The notes under the pieces are model-generated. The model was not told the DNA's origin and did no database searches. It worked only from the letters and a program-made list of their open reading frames with translations. From contig NZ_FBXK01000002.1 in the NCBI RefSeq assembly GCF_900013425.1, positions 62,001 to 126,000 on the forward strand: 64,000 nt of DNA. The letters run 5' to 3'. Below are positions 54,035 to 62,909 of this stretch, in pieces. Origin of the DNA: Sphingobium sp. Z007 (GTDB lineage: Bacteria > Pseudomonadota > Alphaproteobacteria > Sphingomonadales > Sphingomonadaceae). The translations under genes were made by a program, and so were the position numbers. Numbering within the stretch: the stretch's first letter is position 1; the number at the start of each line of letters is the position of its first letter.

Positions 54035-57000
54035 TCAGGCGGCGATGCGCTCGATGACGGCAGCGGCATTCGCGACGGGAACGAACATCCGCGTCCTGTG
54101 CTGGATGATGTCGGTAAAACAGCCGGCCGCCTTGAGTTCGGCAAGCCGCGTGTGCGGCCAATCGAGCAGTTCGAGGCGCTGCTGGCCGGCGACCAAGCTG
54201 CGCTTGAGCCGGTAGGCTCCGACGGACGATATCTCGCCGCTGGTCATCACATGCTTTGCGGTATCTTCGCCTGACACGGTGATGGCGGCGTTGATCCCGA
54301 AGGCGTCCGCGAGCTTCCACACCAGCGGTGCAGGAACGATCCGGCCGAGGAAGGACTGGCCGTCATCGGTGTTCAGGCGCCAAACCTGAACATGATCATC
54401 GGGCAAGCGATCCCAGACCGGCAGGAGCAGGCCCGCGACCAGATAGAGCGTGCTGGTGCGGGTCTTGTCCCGCATCTCCTCTACCTCGGCCTGCCACAGC
54501 GCCGAAAATTCCTCCTCGCTGGTCTCTTCCCACATCGTTTCGAGCAGCAAATCCTGCCGCATCCGCTCGGAACGGGTCGGCCGAAGCAGCTCGTAGCGGC
54601 GAACGATCTCACCATCGTCATCGGTGAGCGAATAGGTGCTGCACCGGAGCGCGGCCCTGCCGGACTTGCGATTGACGATCGGGCGCGCGTCATCGCCCAG
54701 GATACGCAACGCACGGTCGAGCGGGATCGGCTTGTAGCGCTCTTCCGTTTCGAGGCGCAGAATCTCCGTTTCTGCGCCGCTGGTCTGGTCGCGCCGGATT
54801 ACCGTGCGATCGAGGATCGTGATGCGTTCGGCATTGATGCTCTCGACGCCAAGATCGAGCGTGCCAGCTTCGCGCGCCGCTTCGATCCTGGCCTCAATCA
54901 GGCCGAGATATTCATCGAAGATCGCATTCTGCAACGCGATCCGCAGCGCGAGAATACGATTGAGCCAGCGCTGGATGGGCGGCAGCTCCTCCTTCAGCCC
55001 GCCGCCTTCGCCCTCGAGCTCAAGTCCGGTCAACGTCTGGAATTCGCCAAGCGTGGTCGAGCGCAGCTTACCGTCGGCAAGCAGGCGGAACCATGTTTCG
55101 AGGGATTCCTTGGCATAGTCGCTTTCGAGATTGTCACGCGGGTCGAACAGACCTTGGCCGCCTGTCTGACGCTGGCCCCGTGTCAGGGCACCAAGGCTGT
55201 CGAGGCGGCGGGCAATCGTCGAGATGAAGCGCCGCTCGCCGCGGCAGTCGGTCGATACCGGACGGAACAGCGGCGCAGTTGCCTGATGCGTGCGATGGGT
55301 GCGGCCGAGACCCTGGATGGCCGCGTCAGCGCGCCAACCGGGCTCGAGCAGATAGTGGTTGCGGCGCGACTGGTTCTCGGCGGTAAGGCTGGCGTGATAG
55401 CTGCGTCCGGTGCCGCCTGCATCGGAGAAGATCAGTATCTTCTTCTCGTTCCGCATGAAGGCGTCGGTCTCGGCAAGGTTTGTTCGCGGCGAACGGCTCT
55501 CGATACGCTGGCGACCGTGCGCGTCGATGACGATGCGCCGGCTGCGTCCCGTCACCTCGGCGACGGCATCGGTCCCGAAATGCCCTATGATATGATCAAG
55601 GGCGGACCCCACGATCGGCAGGGAGCAGAACCGCTCGACGAGATTGTCGCGCATCTCAAGCGCTTCCTGGCTGAAGATGGGACGCCCGTCCTCGTCGGAC
55701 ATCGGCTCGGACCGCGTCTTGCCGGTGTCATCGACGAAGGTCTTCATCTGACGGACGGGGAAGGCGGCCGTGAGATAGGACATGACGAACTCTTTGGGTG
55801 AAAGCTCGATGTCGAGATTCGCCCGGTCCTCGGCGTTCAGCGCGGCGAGTGCCCGGTTGAGCATCGCCTCGGACGTCGAGACGAGCTGGATCACGACGCT
55901 CTCGCCCCGGGCCAGATCCGCTCTGATCGCCGGGATCAGCGAGGGCAGCTTCATGCCGATCAGGATCTGGCCGAAGAACCGTTGCTTGGTGGATTCGAAG
56001 ATCGACAGCGCAGCGGCCTTCGCGCCGCTGTTGTAGGTGTCGTTGGAGAAACTGTCCGTCACCCGGGTGGCATCGAGCGCGGTGCGCAAATTGGCGTGGA
56101 TGATCGCCCACGCATCAGCATAGGCGTCATAGACCTCGACCTGATCGGGCGTCAGGCGATGTTCGAGGATGTCATATTCGACACCAGCGAAACTGAGCGC
56201 CCTGGCGACATAGAGGCCCCGCATTTTCAGGTCGCGGGCGATCAATTCCATCGCCGCGATCCCGCCACGTCGCAGACTGTCGACGAATGCGCGGCGATCG
56301 GCGAAGGCGGTGGTCGGACCCCACAGGCCAAGCCGGGTGGCATAAGCGAGATTGTTGACGTCCGACGCGCCGGTTGCCGACACGTACAGGACGCGGGCAC
56401 GGGGCAGCAGGTTCTGCAAGCGCACGCCGGCGATGCCTTGATCGGATCCGTCCTTGGTGCCGAAACGGCCTTCGCCGCCGGCGACACCCGCCATTTCGTG
56501 CGCCTCGTCGAACACCATCATGCCGTCGAAATCGTCACCGACCCAGTCGAGGATCTGCTGAAGGCGAGTGCCCTTGTCCCCCCGGTTGGAGCGGAGCGTC
56601 GCATAGGTGAGGAAGAGCACACCCTCGGCCGCGCCGATCGGCGTGCCCAGCTTCCACTGGTTGAGATGCTGGATGTCGAGCGCAAGACCGCCGACCGCGG
56701 TCCAGTCGCGACGTGCATCCTCCAGCAGTGTCTCGGTCTTGGATATCCAGATGTGCTTGCGGCGCCCGCGCAGCCACTGGTCGAGGATGATGGCGGCAAC
56801 CTGACGGCCCTTGCCGGCACCCGTGCCGTCGCCAAGGAAGAATCCGGTCCGGTAAGGGCGACCGTCCTTGTCCGGCGTGAGCGACAATCCTTCCTCGGCC
56901 GCCTTTAACAGACCGGAGATGTCGCGCTCGAAAGCGTCCCCGGCGTAGATCAGCGTTTCGAGCTGAGCGTCGGACAGCACCCGGTCGTCCACGACTCGGG

Positions 57001-58252
57001 CTGGCAACTTCGGAACGTAAGACGGCCGCGGTGCCGTAATCGAGCCCATGGCGATCGATTCCACCAGAGCGGTCGGATGCGCGGATGCACAGGGAATGGC
57101 GATGCGGCTTGGCCGATACGGCAGGTACACCCCCACCGCCTCACCGGTCGGTACGGGTTCAGCAAAGACGGTGTAGCCGATATCAAGCGCGCTGAGAGAT
57201 TGGGCGGTCGTCGCGATCGGGGCCGAAAGCCGGGGCCTGCTCGAAAGACCGCCGAGCAGGGATGCGCGCGCACGGGTTGGTGCAAGGCGCGCTGGGGAGA
57301 GTCTCGGGGTTTCCGTAACGCTGGCAGGCGAAGCGATGATCGTCGCGAGCGCTTCGCCGAGCGAGTTGCACCGAACGATGGCGACGTCATCCCGGAAACC
57401 TTTTTCCAGAACGATGAGCTTCACGATCTGGCTGGTGCCGTGTTTGGCATAGGCATTGGCGGGCAGTTCGAGGTGGAGCGTGATCGCACAGCCCTCGGTC
57501 GCCTTCGCCCAGGCGCGGCTCGATGTATCCACGCGATCGGGAAGGATAGCGGCGCAGCGCCCGCCGACATCAAGCCGTTTCAGGGCGGCCCGCAAATGGC
57601 GGAGCGCCGCAAGCGAGTCGGCATGTCGACCGATGCTGCGAGAAAAGGGCGGGTTGATGAGCACGGCGGTCGGGCGGATCGACAGCGGCAGCAGATCGTT
57701 GATGAGTTCCCCATCGTAGCGACTGACCGGCGCGGCGGGGAATGCTGCCTGGAGCATGGCAGCGCGCGCGGGATCGATCTCGTTGAGGACAAGCTTGGCG
57801 CCAGCGCGCGCGGCGAAAACGGCGAGGAGCCCGGTGCCGGCGGAGGGCTCCAGGACGGTATCGGCGGTGGTGATGCGAACGGCGAGCGCGGCAAGGTAGC
57901 CAATTGCGGCCGGTGTCGAAAATTGCTGGAGCGCGATCTGTTCTTCGCTGCGCACAGTATGCGTCGGCAGGGATGCGGTGAGCGAGGTCAGAGTCGCAAG
58001 GCACTCGGCAGGCTCTTGCGACAGGTCAAGCGTGGCGAGGTGCAGAACCTGGGCCAGCTCGAGCACATCATAAGCGTCGCGGAGTGACCAATGCCCATCG
58101 ACAGCGGTTGAGCGATAGGCGGTTTCCATCGCCCGGAGCAGGCCAGACCGGTCCACGCCGTCGCCTTTGCGCAGCTCGGCATAGACCGCGTTCGCAGCGG
58201 TAATGGATGGTTCGGTGAAATCGAGTTCGAGAGCAGCGGCTGAGGTGCGCAT
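54035..58252 (-). CDS. Strawberry-notch-type helicase fused to N6-adenine methyltransferase-like domain
   Basis: 1405 residues. The N-terminal third holds a class I SAM methyltransferase: VLEPSAGTGLLAVFAA (about 139-154) and the catalytic AVLINPPFSR (NPPF, about 196). The rest is an SNO-type SF2 helicase: GDGTGAGKGRQVAAII (Walker A, about 474), MVFDEAHEMAG (DEAH, about 578) and the family C-terminal helicase part with FSDAGGTGRSYHA and GLGRTHRTHQ. It may modify or remodel plasmid DNA on entry and counter restriction. GGAGG precedes the ATG. No frame damage. Confidence 0.88.
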   Translation of the reverse strand: MRTSAAALELDFTEPSITAANAVYAELRKGDGVDRSGLLRAMETAYRSTAVDGHWSLRDAYDVLELAQVLHLATLDLSQEPAECLATLTSLTASLPTHTVRSEEQIALQQFSTPAAIGYLAALAVRITTADTVLEPSAGTGLLAVFAARAGAKLVLNEIDPARAAMLQAAFPAAPVSRYDGELINDLLPLSIRPTAVLINPPFSRSIGRHADSLAALRHLRAALKRLDVGGRCAAILPDRVDTSSRAWAKATEGCAITLHLELPANAYAKHGTSQIVKLIVLEKGFRDDVAIVRCNSLGEALATIIASPASVTETPRLSPARLAPTRARASLLGGLSSRPRLSAPIATTAQSLSALDIGYTVFAEPVPTGEAVGVYLPYRPSRIAIPCASAHPTALVESIAMGSITAPRPSYVPKLPARVVDDRVLSDAQLETLIYAGDAFERDISGLLKAAEEGLSLTPDKDGRPYRTGFFLGDGTGAGKGRQVAAIILDQWLRGRRKHIWISKTETLLEDARRDWTAVGGLALDIQHLNQWKLGTPIGAAEGVLFLTYATLRSNRGDKGTRLQQILDWVGDDFDGMMVFDEAHEMAGVAGGEGRFGTKDGSDQGIAGVRLQNLLPRARVLYVSATGASDVNNLAYATRLGLWGPTTAFADRRAFVDSLRRGGIAAMELIARDLKMRGLYVARALSFAGVEYDILEHRLTPDQVEVYDAYADAWAIIHANLRTALDATRVTDSFSNDTYNSGAKAAALSIFESTKQRFFGQILIGMKLPSLIPAIRADLARGESVVIQLVSTSEAMLNRALAALNAEDRANLDIELSPKEFVMSYLTAAFPVRQMKTFVDDTGKTRSEPMSDEDGRPIFSQEALEMRDNLVERFCSLPIVGSALDHIIGHFGTDAVAEVTGRSRRIVIDAHGRQRIESRSPRTNLAETDAFMRNEKKILIFSDAGGTGRSYHASLTAENQSRRNHYLLEPGWRADAAIQGLGRTHRTHQATAPLFRPVSTDCRGERRFISTIARRLDSLGALTRGQRQTGGQGLFDPRDNLESDYAKESLETWFRLLADGKLRSTTLGEFQTLTGLELEGEGGGLKEELPPIQRWLNRILALRIALQNAIFDEYLGLIEARIEAAREAGTLDLGVESINAERITILDRTVIRRDQTSGAETEILRLETEERYKPIPLDRALRILGDDARPIVNRKSGRAALRCSTYSLTDDDGEIVRRYELLRPTRSERMRQDLLLETMWEETSEEEFSALWQAEVEEMRDKTRTSTLYLVAGLLLPVWDRLPDDHVQVWRLNTDDGQSFLGRIVPAPLVWKLADAFGINAAITVSGEDTAKHVMTSGEISSVGAYRLKRSLVAGQQRLELLDWPHTRLAELKAAGCFTDIIQHRTRMFVPVANAAAVIERIAA

Positions 58253-58321
58253 TGTAGGCCTCCATCGTATCGTCCGGTGCCCATCACCGGATCAACAAGC
58301 CGGAGGCCTCCTCTCCTCTCT

Positions 58322-59221
58322 TCAGTGGGAGGGTGTCTGGATCACGGTGCGAGGAACGGCGTTGCGGGCAAGCCGATCGCGCAGAGCATCGTTCCAATCG
58401 TCATACTCGGACGGGAGCCACTCCTCGACCCTTCGCCCGTTGGCGCTGAGGTGCTCCCCTGCCCTCTTCAGGCAGATCTTCGCCGCCGTGTTCCGCTGAC
58501 CAAACACGATGACGCGCTTCACGTGGGACGGTATGCCGACATGGGCGTAGCGCTCGGCACCAAGCACGGCCCAAACCGGCAATTGGAACCAGTCGATGGC
58601 GGACAGGGCATCTTCGATCCCCTCGGCGATGCCCAGAACGTCATCCGGCTCACCAAACCGCACGCTGCCCGAACCAAGCAGACCCAGCGCGAGCTTGGGC
58701 TTGCGGAAGGGGCGCCGCAAAATGTCGGTGGGATCAAGAAAAGTCCGGTGGACCGCGACCAGGCCCAGCTCATTTCTCACTGCCGCGATCATTGCGGGAA
58801 GGCTGCGCCGATCCTTCCCCTTGCCCATGATCGTCTGTGGATTGAAGCGAAGGTCGGGCGTCGGCGCATAAAGGCCCCGAGCATGAAGATAGGCTTCAGC
58901 CGGTGTGCCGGCGATGGGGATGCTGTGCTGCCATAATGACCTGGCCAAACCGCTCAGATCGCGTGACGCCGCGCGCGGTTCGACATGGATCGGCTCTCGA
59001 TCGTGCAAACCCTGACGATCGAGAGCCTTGAGGACATCGGTCGATGTGCATCCGGCGAAGCATTTGAACAGGATCGCCTTGGTGCCGAGGCGGACCGAAA
59101 GACTGGGGGAATGATCGTCATGGGCGGGGCAGCGGCACTCGCCGCGCGATCCAGACCAGCGTCCGCCCAAGCTCTCGACGATCTGCTTGGCGCGAATCGC
59201 CGCGTCGATGGTGGCTGACAT
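58322..59221 (-). CDS. Toprim/zinc-finger primase-like protein
   Basis: 299 residues. An N-terminal CHC2-like zinc finger (C31, H34, C54, C58) and a C-terminal Toprim-like domain with VLGIAEGIEDALSAI (glutamate motif, about 195-209) and a following VIVFGQRNTA. It resembles the plasmid primase/DUF7146 group and may prime synthesis on single-stranded plasmid DNA. The DxD arm of Toprim is weak (FGQRNTA instead of DxD), so catalytic competence is uncertain. AGGAG precedes the ATG at 59221. Confidence 0.75.
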   Translation of the reverse strand: MSATIDAAIRAKQIVESLGGRWSGSRGECRCPAHDDHSPSLSVRLGTKAILFKCFAGCTSTDVLKALDRQGLHDREPIHVEPRAASRDLSGLARSLWQHSIPIAGTPAEAYLHARGLYAPTPDLRFNPQTIMGKGKDRRSLPAMIAAVRNELGLVAVHRTFLDPTDILRRPFRKPKLALGLLGSGSVRFGEPDDVLGIAEGIEDALSAIDWFQLPVWAVLGAERYAHVGIPSHVKRVIVFGQRNTAAKICLKRAGEHLSANGRRVEEWLPSEYDDWNDALRDRLARNAVPRTVIQTPSH

Positions 59222-59302
59222 AAGCGAAACTCCTATCGAAGATTAGGTTCGCTCCGCGCATGCCCCCTCCCCTCTGGCCCGATCGACGCTGTCTCCTACG
59301 AC

Positions 59303-59623
59303 CTATGCCGCCTTTGCCGCGAGCACACCGAACTCTTCGACGATACGGTCGGTCGTGTAGTGGGTGGTGCCATCGCGCTCGTAGGAGGTGTCACGGAGCC
59401 GTCCGGCAATCCGCACGAGATCGCCAACCTGAGCCTTCTCATCGATATATTTCCGCTGGCCGTCGCTGAAAATGACGACGCGGTTCCAATAGCTATCCTC
59501 GATCCACTGGTCGCCTTCTGCGCGGCGGCGATAGTTCGCGCATACCGAGATGTTCGTGACCTTCGGCTTGGCGTCGATCTCACCGATCCGTCCGATAATT
59601 TCGAATTTGGCAAAATTGATCAT
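59303..59623 (-). CDS. SSB-like OB-fold protein
   Basis: 106 residues with an SSB-type OB fold: FEIIGRIGEIDAKPKVTNISV, DSYWNRVVIFSD and DLVRIAGRLRDTSY (each in part). It lacks the acidic DDEIPF tip and so cannot recruit SSB partners in the usual way. GGAGG 5 bases before the ATG. First gene of the minus-strand block and a second, shorter SSB besides the one at 45616. Confidence 0.82.
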   Translation of the reverse strand: MINFAKFEIIGRIGEIDAKPKVTNISVCANYRRRAEGDQWIEDSYWNRVVIFSDGQRKYIDEKAQVGDLVRIAGRLRDTSYERDGTTHYTTDRIVEEFGVLAAKAA

Positions 59624-59758
59624 ACGACCTCCTCACTGCGTCAGCCCAGCGGCGATGAGCGGTGGTTCAGCTGCTATCGGGTCGCCGAGGATCTCGTCGC
59701 TGGGCATATCTGCCAAGCATCGAGACCGGGATGCTATCGTGGAACACCGGTCTGGCGG

Positions 59759-59778
59759 TATCCCCCCAGCTAGGGGGA
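59759..59778. promoter_or_regulatory. C-run/G-run palindrome in front of the processing block
   Basis: TCCCCC-CAGCTA-GGGGGA preceded by CGGTA, 136 bp upstream of the SSB-like start. It closely resembles 31383-31403 upstream of the parA operon, suggesting a common regulator. Confidence 0.5.
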
Positions 59779-59828
59779 GGTCGGTTCTGCTGTCTGAGCT
59801 AAAGGCTCAGCGAATCGCGTGCTTGGTT

Positions 59829-59847
59829 TTTTAGAATCATTCTAAAA
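59829..59847. promoter_or_regulatory. AT-rich palindrome between processing block and oriV
   Basis: TTTTAGAAT-C-ATTCTAAAA, perfect 9-bp arms. A related half-site GATTCTAA recurs at 59879. It lies between the minus-strand block and the iterons, where a replication or transfer regulator may bind. Confidence 0.6.
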
Positions 59848-59940
59848 CAACGCCGCTGCTCGCAGCGGAAGGATTCATGATTCTAAGTGATTCAGATTCT
59901 GCGCCGAAAAGGTCTGCAATTTCAATGATCTGTCGCGTTT

Positions 59941-60206
59941 ATCCTGACCGCATGGGGGACTTTGCCTGACCCGGCGGGGGCGTCATCCTGACCGGTCGGG
60001 GGCAGATAACTGACCTCTTGGGGCTATCCTGACCGATTGGGGGGAACGGCCTTTGGCGCGCCCGCGCTCTGGAATGGTGTCATTCTGCCCCGTTTATCAA
60101 GCGTGAGCGAGCCGAAAACGGGAAGAACGTGACTCGGATAGCGACTCGGCAGAATCTAAGGGCTTTTGCGGGAATGCCACACAGTTCTATCCTGACCGGA
60201 TGGGGG
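59941..60206 (+). other. Origin of replication with iterons
   Basis: Six direct repeats with the core ATCCTGACCGNNTGGGGG: 59941-59958, 59963-59980 (diverged), 59985-60002, 60007-60023 (diverged), 60026-60044 and, separate, 60189-60206. The first four have exactly 22-bp spacing, two helical turns. They end about 100 bp before the initiator gene, the usual place for RepA-binding iterons. The AT-rich stretch 59815-59940 upstream could be the melting region. Confidence 0.82.
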
Positions 60207-60303
60207 CGACAGAAAGTGTTTTAGCCTGCCCTGACTTGACGAGCGAGGACAGGTCAGGCAGCAATCGGACGAATCTGCTAAATATGCGTTCGGCCTATAT
60301 GAC

Positions 60304-61470
60304 ATGGAACATGCGGAAAATCTAAGCGCCAATGCAGCGCAAGAGGCGCAAGCCGAGTCGGCGCCGGGCCGCGCTATGCGTGTCGCAGCGGCTTTGCAGG
60401 CCAAGGGTGGCGAAGAATTCGCCAAACCCGGCAGCATCGTTGAGATCAAATTCGTGAAAGGCCAATCGCTCAGCCTGACGGCGTCCCGATTGCTCGCGTT
60501 GATGATCCTGACCGCAGGCGGCGATGCTTGGCAAGATCGGCCGCATCGGATGCGCAAGGCCGATATTCGCCGCGGTCATAAGGGTAATGAACGGATCTCC
60601 GAAATGTTGGAGGAACTGCACCGGACCTTGTTTGCGATCGACGACCGGTCCTGGCGCGGCAAGAAAGCGACGCTGCGCTTTTCCCTGATCTCGTCGTCTC
60701 GCGAAGAGGCGGAAGATACAGACGGCGCGGATGCGGGTTGGATCGAATGGGAGTTTACGCCTGATGCGCGCAAGCTCATCCAGGAATCCGAGAGCTATGC
60801 TGTCCTGAATAGGCAGGCGGTGCTGGGCTTCCGATCGAGCTATGCGCTCAAGCTCTATGAGATTGGATCGCTGCGGCTCCATCGTCGCCAGTCGACCTGG
60901 AAGGGCGATATGGCGGCGCTGCGCGCAGCGCTGGGCATATCGCCGGACGTGTATAAGGATTTCGCGCAACTGCGGCGCAAGGTGCTTGAAAAAGCGAAGG
61001 CCGAAATTGATCAGCTGGCTCACTTCCGCGTCGAGTGGAAGGAGATACGGCAGGGCCGAACGGTGACCGAGATCGAGTTCCGCTTCGAGCCAAAGGATGC
61101 GCCCGCGCAGATCGCAACCGTCGATGAGATTGAGAGGCATGCGACTGGACGGAAGGCGCGGCGCGAGGGTTCAGTGGAGTCGGTCGCCGAGATGGTTGAC
61201 GTCGGATCAGTCGTGAAAGCGGCGATCAGCGGGCTGACCGCAGCAGAGAAGAGCTCTGAGATCGTCTTCCCGCAGGGAACGATCCGGTTCAATACCCAGA
61301 CCCTGGCTGCGGTTGCCCGATCACATGGCGGCGGTTGGGATATCGATCTCATAGCTGACGCCTATCGCCAGCAGATGGGCGACCGTCTGGCAAAGCTCAA
61401 GGGTGCCAAATTGCTCAGCTCGTGGACCGGATTTTGCGAGAGTTTCGTGGCTCGAAGGGGTCGTCCATAG
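60304..61470 (+). CDS. repA: Replication initiation protein (Rep_3 family)
   Basis: 388 residues with two winged-helix parts of the Rep_3 superfamily: IVEIKFVKGQSLSLTASRLLALMI (in part) and SYALKLYEIGSLRLHRR, the characteristic LYEIG region. The C-terminal about 100 residues are plasmid-specific. It should bind the upstream iterons to start replication. An iteron-like core (ATCCTGACCGCAGG) occurs in its own coding region at about 60507. Start ATG at 60304, ribosome site weak. Confidence 0.88.
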   Translation: MEHAENLSANAAQEAQAESAPGRAMRVAAALQAKGGEEFAKPGSIVEIKFVKGQSLSLTASRLLALMILTAGGDAWQDRPHRMRKADIRRGHKGNERISEMLEELHRTLFAIDDRSWRGKKATLRFSLISSSREEAEDTDGADAGWIEWEFTPDARKLIQESESYAVLNRQAVLGFRSSYALKLYEIGSLRLHRRQSTWKGDMAALRAALGISPDVYKDFAQLRRKVLEKAKAEIDQLAHFRVEWKEIRQGRTVTEIEFRFEPKDAPAQIATVDEIERHATGRKARREGSVESVAEMVDVGSVVKAAISGLTAAEKSSEIVFPQGTIRFNTQTLAAVARSHGGGWDIDLIADAYRQQMGDRLAKLKGAKLLSSWTGFCESFVARRGRP

Positions 61471-61474
61471 AGGG

Positions 61475-61492
61475 AATTGCACCGGTGCAATT
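61475..61492. promoter_or_regulatory. parS candidate 1
   Basis: AATTGCACCGGTGCAATT, a perfect 18-bp palindrome 5 bp after the repA stop, identical to 62872-62889. Confidence 0.8.
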
Positions 61493-61602
61493 TTCACACG
61501 CCCCCAACGAGTCAGGATGGGTCGCTTTTTTGAGGCCACTGATCGCCCCAACGTCCCTATTCGCCTCTGCAGCGAGGCATCACTTTCGAAATAACGCTTA
61601 TG

Positions 61603-61640
61603 TTTGACGAAAAAGCGCAAGTAGGGCTACTATACCCCTA
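61603..61640 (+). promoter_or_regulatory. Promoter of the parAB operon
   Basis: TTGACG at 61603-61608 and a TACTAT-type -10 box at about 61628-61633. The -10 region lies inside an imperfect palindrome (TAGGG-CTACTATA-CCCCTA), a plausible operator for ParA autorepression. Confidence 0.5.
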
Positions 61641-61660
61641 GTTTCAAAAAGGGGCGCCCT

Positions 61661-62863
61661 GTGGCAGCATCACTAGACATCCACGACACCCATGATCTTC
61701 TTTCGGTGGCGACGCTTGCCCAGCGGACCTCATCGGTACTGGAGCGCCTTCGCGATTCTGCGCGCAGCGCCCGAGCGGATGATCGTCGGGAGCCGACCTT
61801 TCCGATTGGCAAGGCTGCGGATTTGGTCGGGCGAACGCCAGCTGCAATCCGCGACGCAGAAAAAGATGGCCGTCTTCCGCCGCCCCCGCGAACTGAAAAT
61901 AATCGTAGAGTGGGTTACACGCTTGCCCAACTCAACGATATGCGCGGCCTGTTTGGCACGCGACCCTGGAGGGCGGCCGAAGACCCCTGTTGTGTCGTGG
62001 CCGTCCAGAATTTCAAGGGAGGCGTCGGCAAATCGACCTTGTCGGTCCACCTTGCCCAATATCTCGCGATCCAGGGCTACCGCGTTGCCCTTATCGACTG
62101 CGACAGCCAAGCCTCCGCGACGACGCTGTTCGGCTATGTGCCGGATCTCGATCTGACTGAGGACGACACGCTTTATCCATTTCTTCGCCAAGAGGAGATG
62201 ACGTCACTGGACTATGCGTTGCGCAAGACGCACTTTGATGGTCTCGAACTCATTCCTGCCAATTTGCGGTTGTTCCAGTCGGAATATGAGATCGCCGCCC
62301 GAATGGCACGAGGGCAGGGGGGGCTTATCGATCGTCTTTCCCAGGGCATCGCCAGCATCGCCGACCGGTTCGATGTCATCGTCCTCGATCCACCGCCAGC
62401 CCTTGGTGCCATATCTTTATCGGTTTTGCGCGCGGCGAATGCTCTCGTCGTGCCAGTGCCTCCCACCGTCATGGACTTTTCTTCGACTGCGGCGTTTCTG
62501 GCGATGCTTGATGAGACGATCGAGACGCTGGCCGAACGCGGCTTTGCCCCGACTCTAAAATTCCTTCGGTTCGTCGCCTCCAAGGTCGACGAGAACAAGT
62601 CGATGCAGAAGGAGCTGCTCACCCTGATGCGGACGCTCTTTGGCCACGCGATGGTGCGCACGCCGCTCAAGGATTCTGCTGAGATCGACAATGCGACGGC
62701 TCGTCTTATGACGGTTTATGAACTCGACGGCCCGGTGACAAGCAGTGCGGTGCGCAACCGCTGCCTCACCTATCTCGACGGTGTGAATGCCGAACTCGAG
62801 CTGGATATTCGAGCGATGTGGCCCAGCCATTTGAGCCGTTTGCGCAAGGAAGGTTTGGCGTGA
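61661..62863 (+). CDS. parA: ParA partition ATPase with N-terminal DNA-binding domain
   Basis: 400 residues from GTG 61661 (AAGGGG 7 bases upstream). An N-terminal MerR-like helix-turn-helix (AADLVGRTPAAIRDAEKDGRL, in part, about 51-72) precedes the deviant Walker A motif NFKGGVGKSTLSVHLA (about 119-134), and DCDSQASATTLFG and VIVLDPPPALG follow. This is a type Ia ParA that both moves plasmids and represses its own operon. Flanked by two identical 18-bp palindromes. Confidence 0.92.
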   Translation: MAASLDIHDTHDLLSVATLAQRTSSVLERLRDSARSARADDRREPTFPIGKAADLVGRTPAAIRDAEKDGRLPPPPRTENNRRVGYTLAQLNDMRGLFGTRPWRAAEDPCCVVAVQNFKGGVGKSTLSVHLAQYLAIQGYRVALIDCDSQASATTLFGYVPDLDLTEDDTLYPFLRQEEMTSLDYALRKTHFDGLELIPANLRLFQSEYEIAARMARGQGGLIDRLSQGIASIADRFDVIVLDPPPALGAISLSVLRAANALVVPVPPTVMDFSSTAAFLAMLDETIETLAERGFAPTLKFLRFVASKVDENKSMQKELLTLMRTLFGHAMVRTPLKDSAEIDNATARLMTVYELDGPVTSSAVRNRCLTYLDGVNAELELDIRAMWPSHLSRLRKEGLA

Positions 62864-62871
62864 ATTGGGAA

Positions 62872-62889
62872 AATTGCACCGGTGCAATT
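62872..62889. promoter_or_regulatory. parS candidate 2
   Basis: AATTGCACCGGTGCAATT, identical to 61475-61492, between parA and parB, ending 20 bp before the parB start. Confidence 0.8.
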
Positions 62890-62909
62890 CCGGGTAAAGG
62901 AACGGCTTC

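Noticed and set aside
54392..58087. Long plus-strand frames (54392-55801, 55982-56908, 57077-58087) opposite the helicase-methyltransferase
   Set aside because: They mirror the codon structure of the real minus-strand gene and show no domain or start signal.
59941..60206. Repeat cluster read as a CRISPR array
   Set aside because: Units are 17-19 bp at 22-bp spacing with almost no spacer, diverged and next to a Rep gene; this is an iteron origin, not CRISPR.
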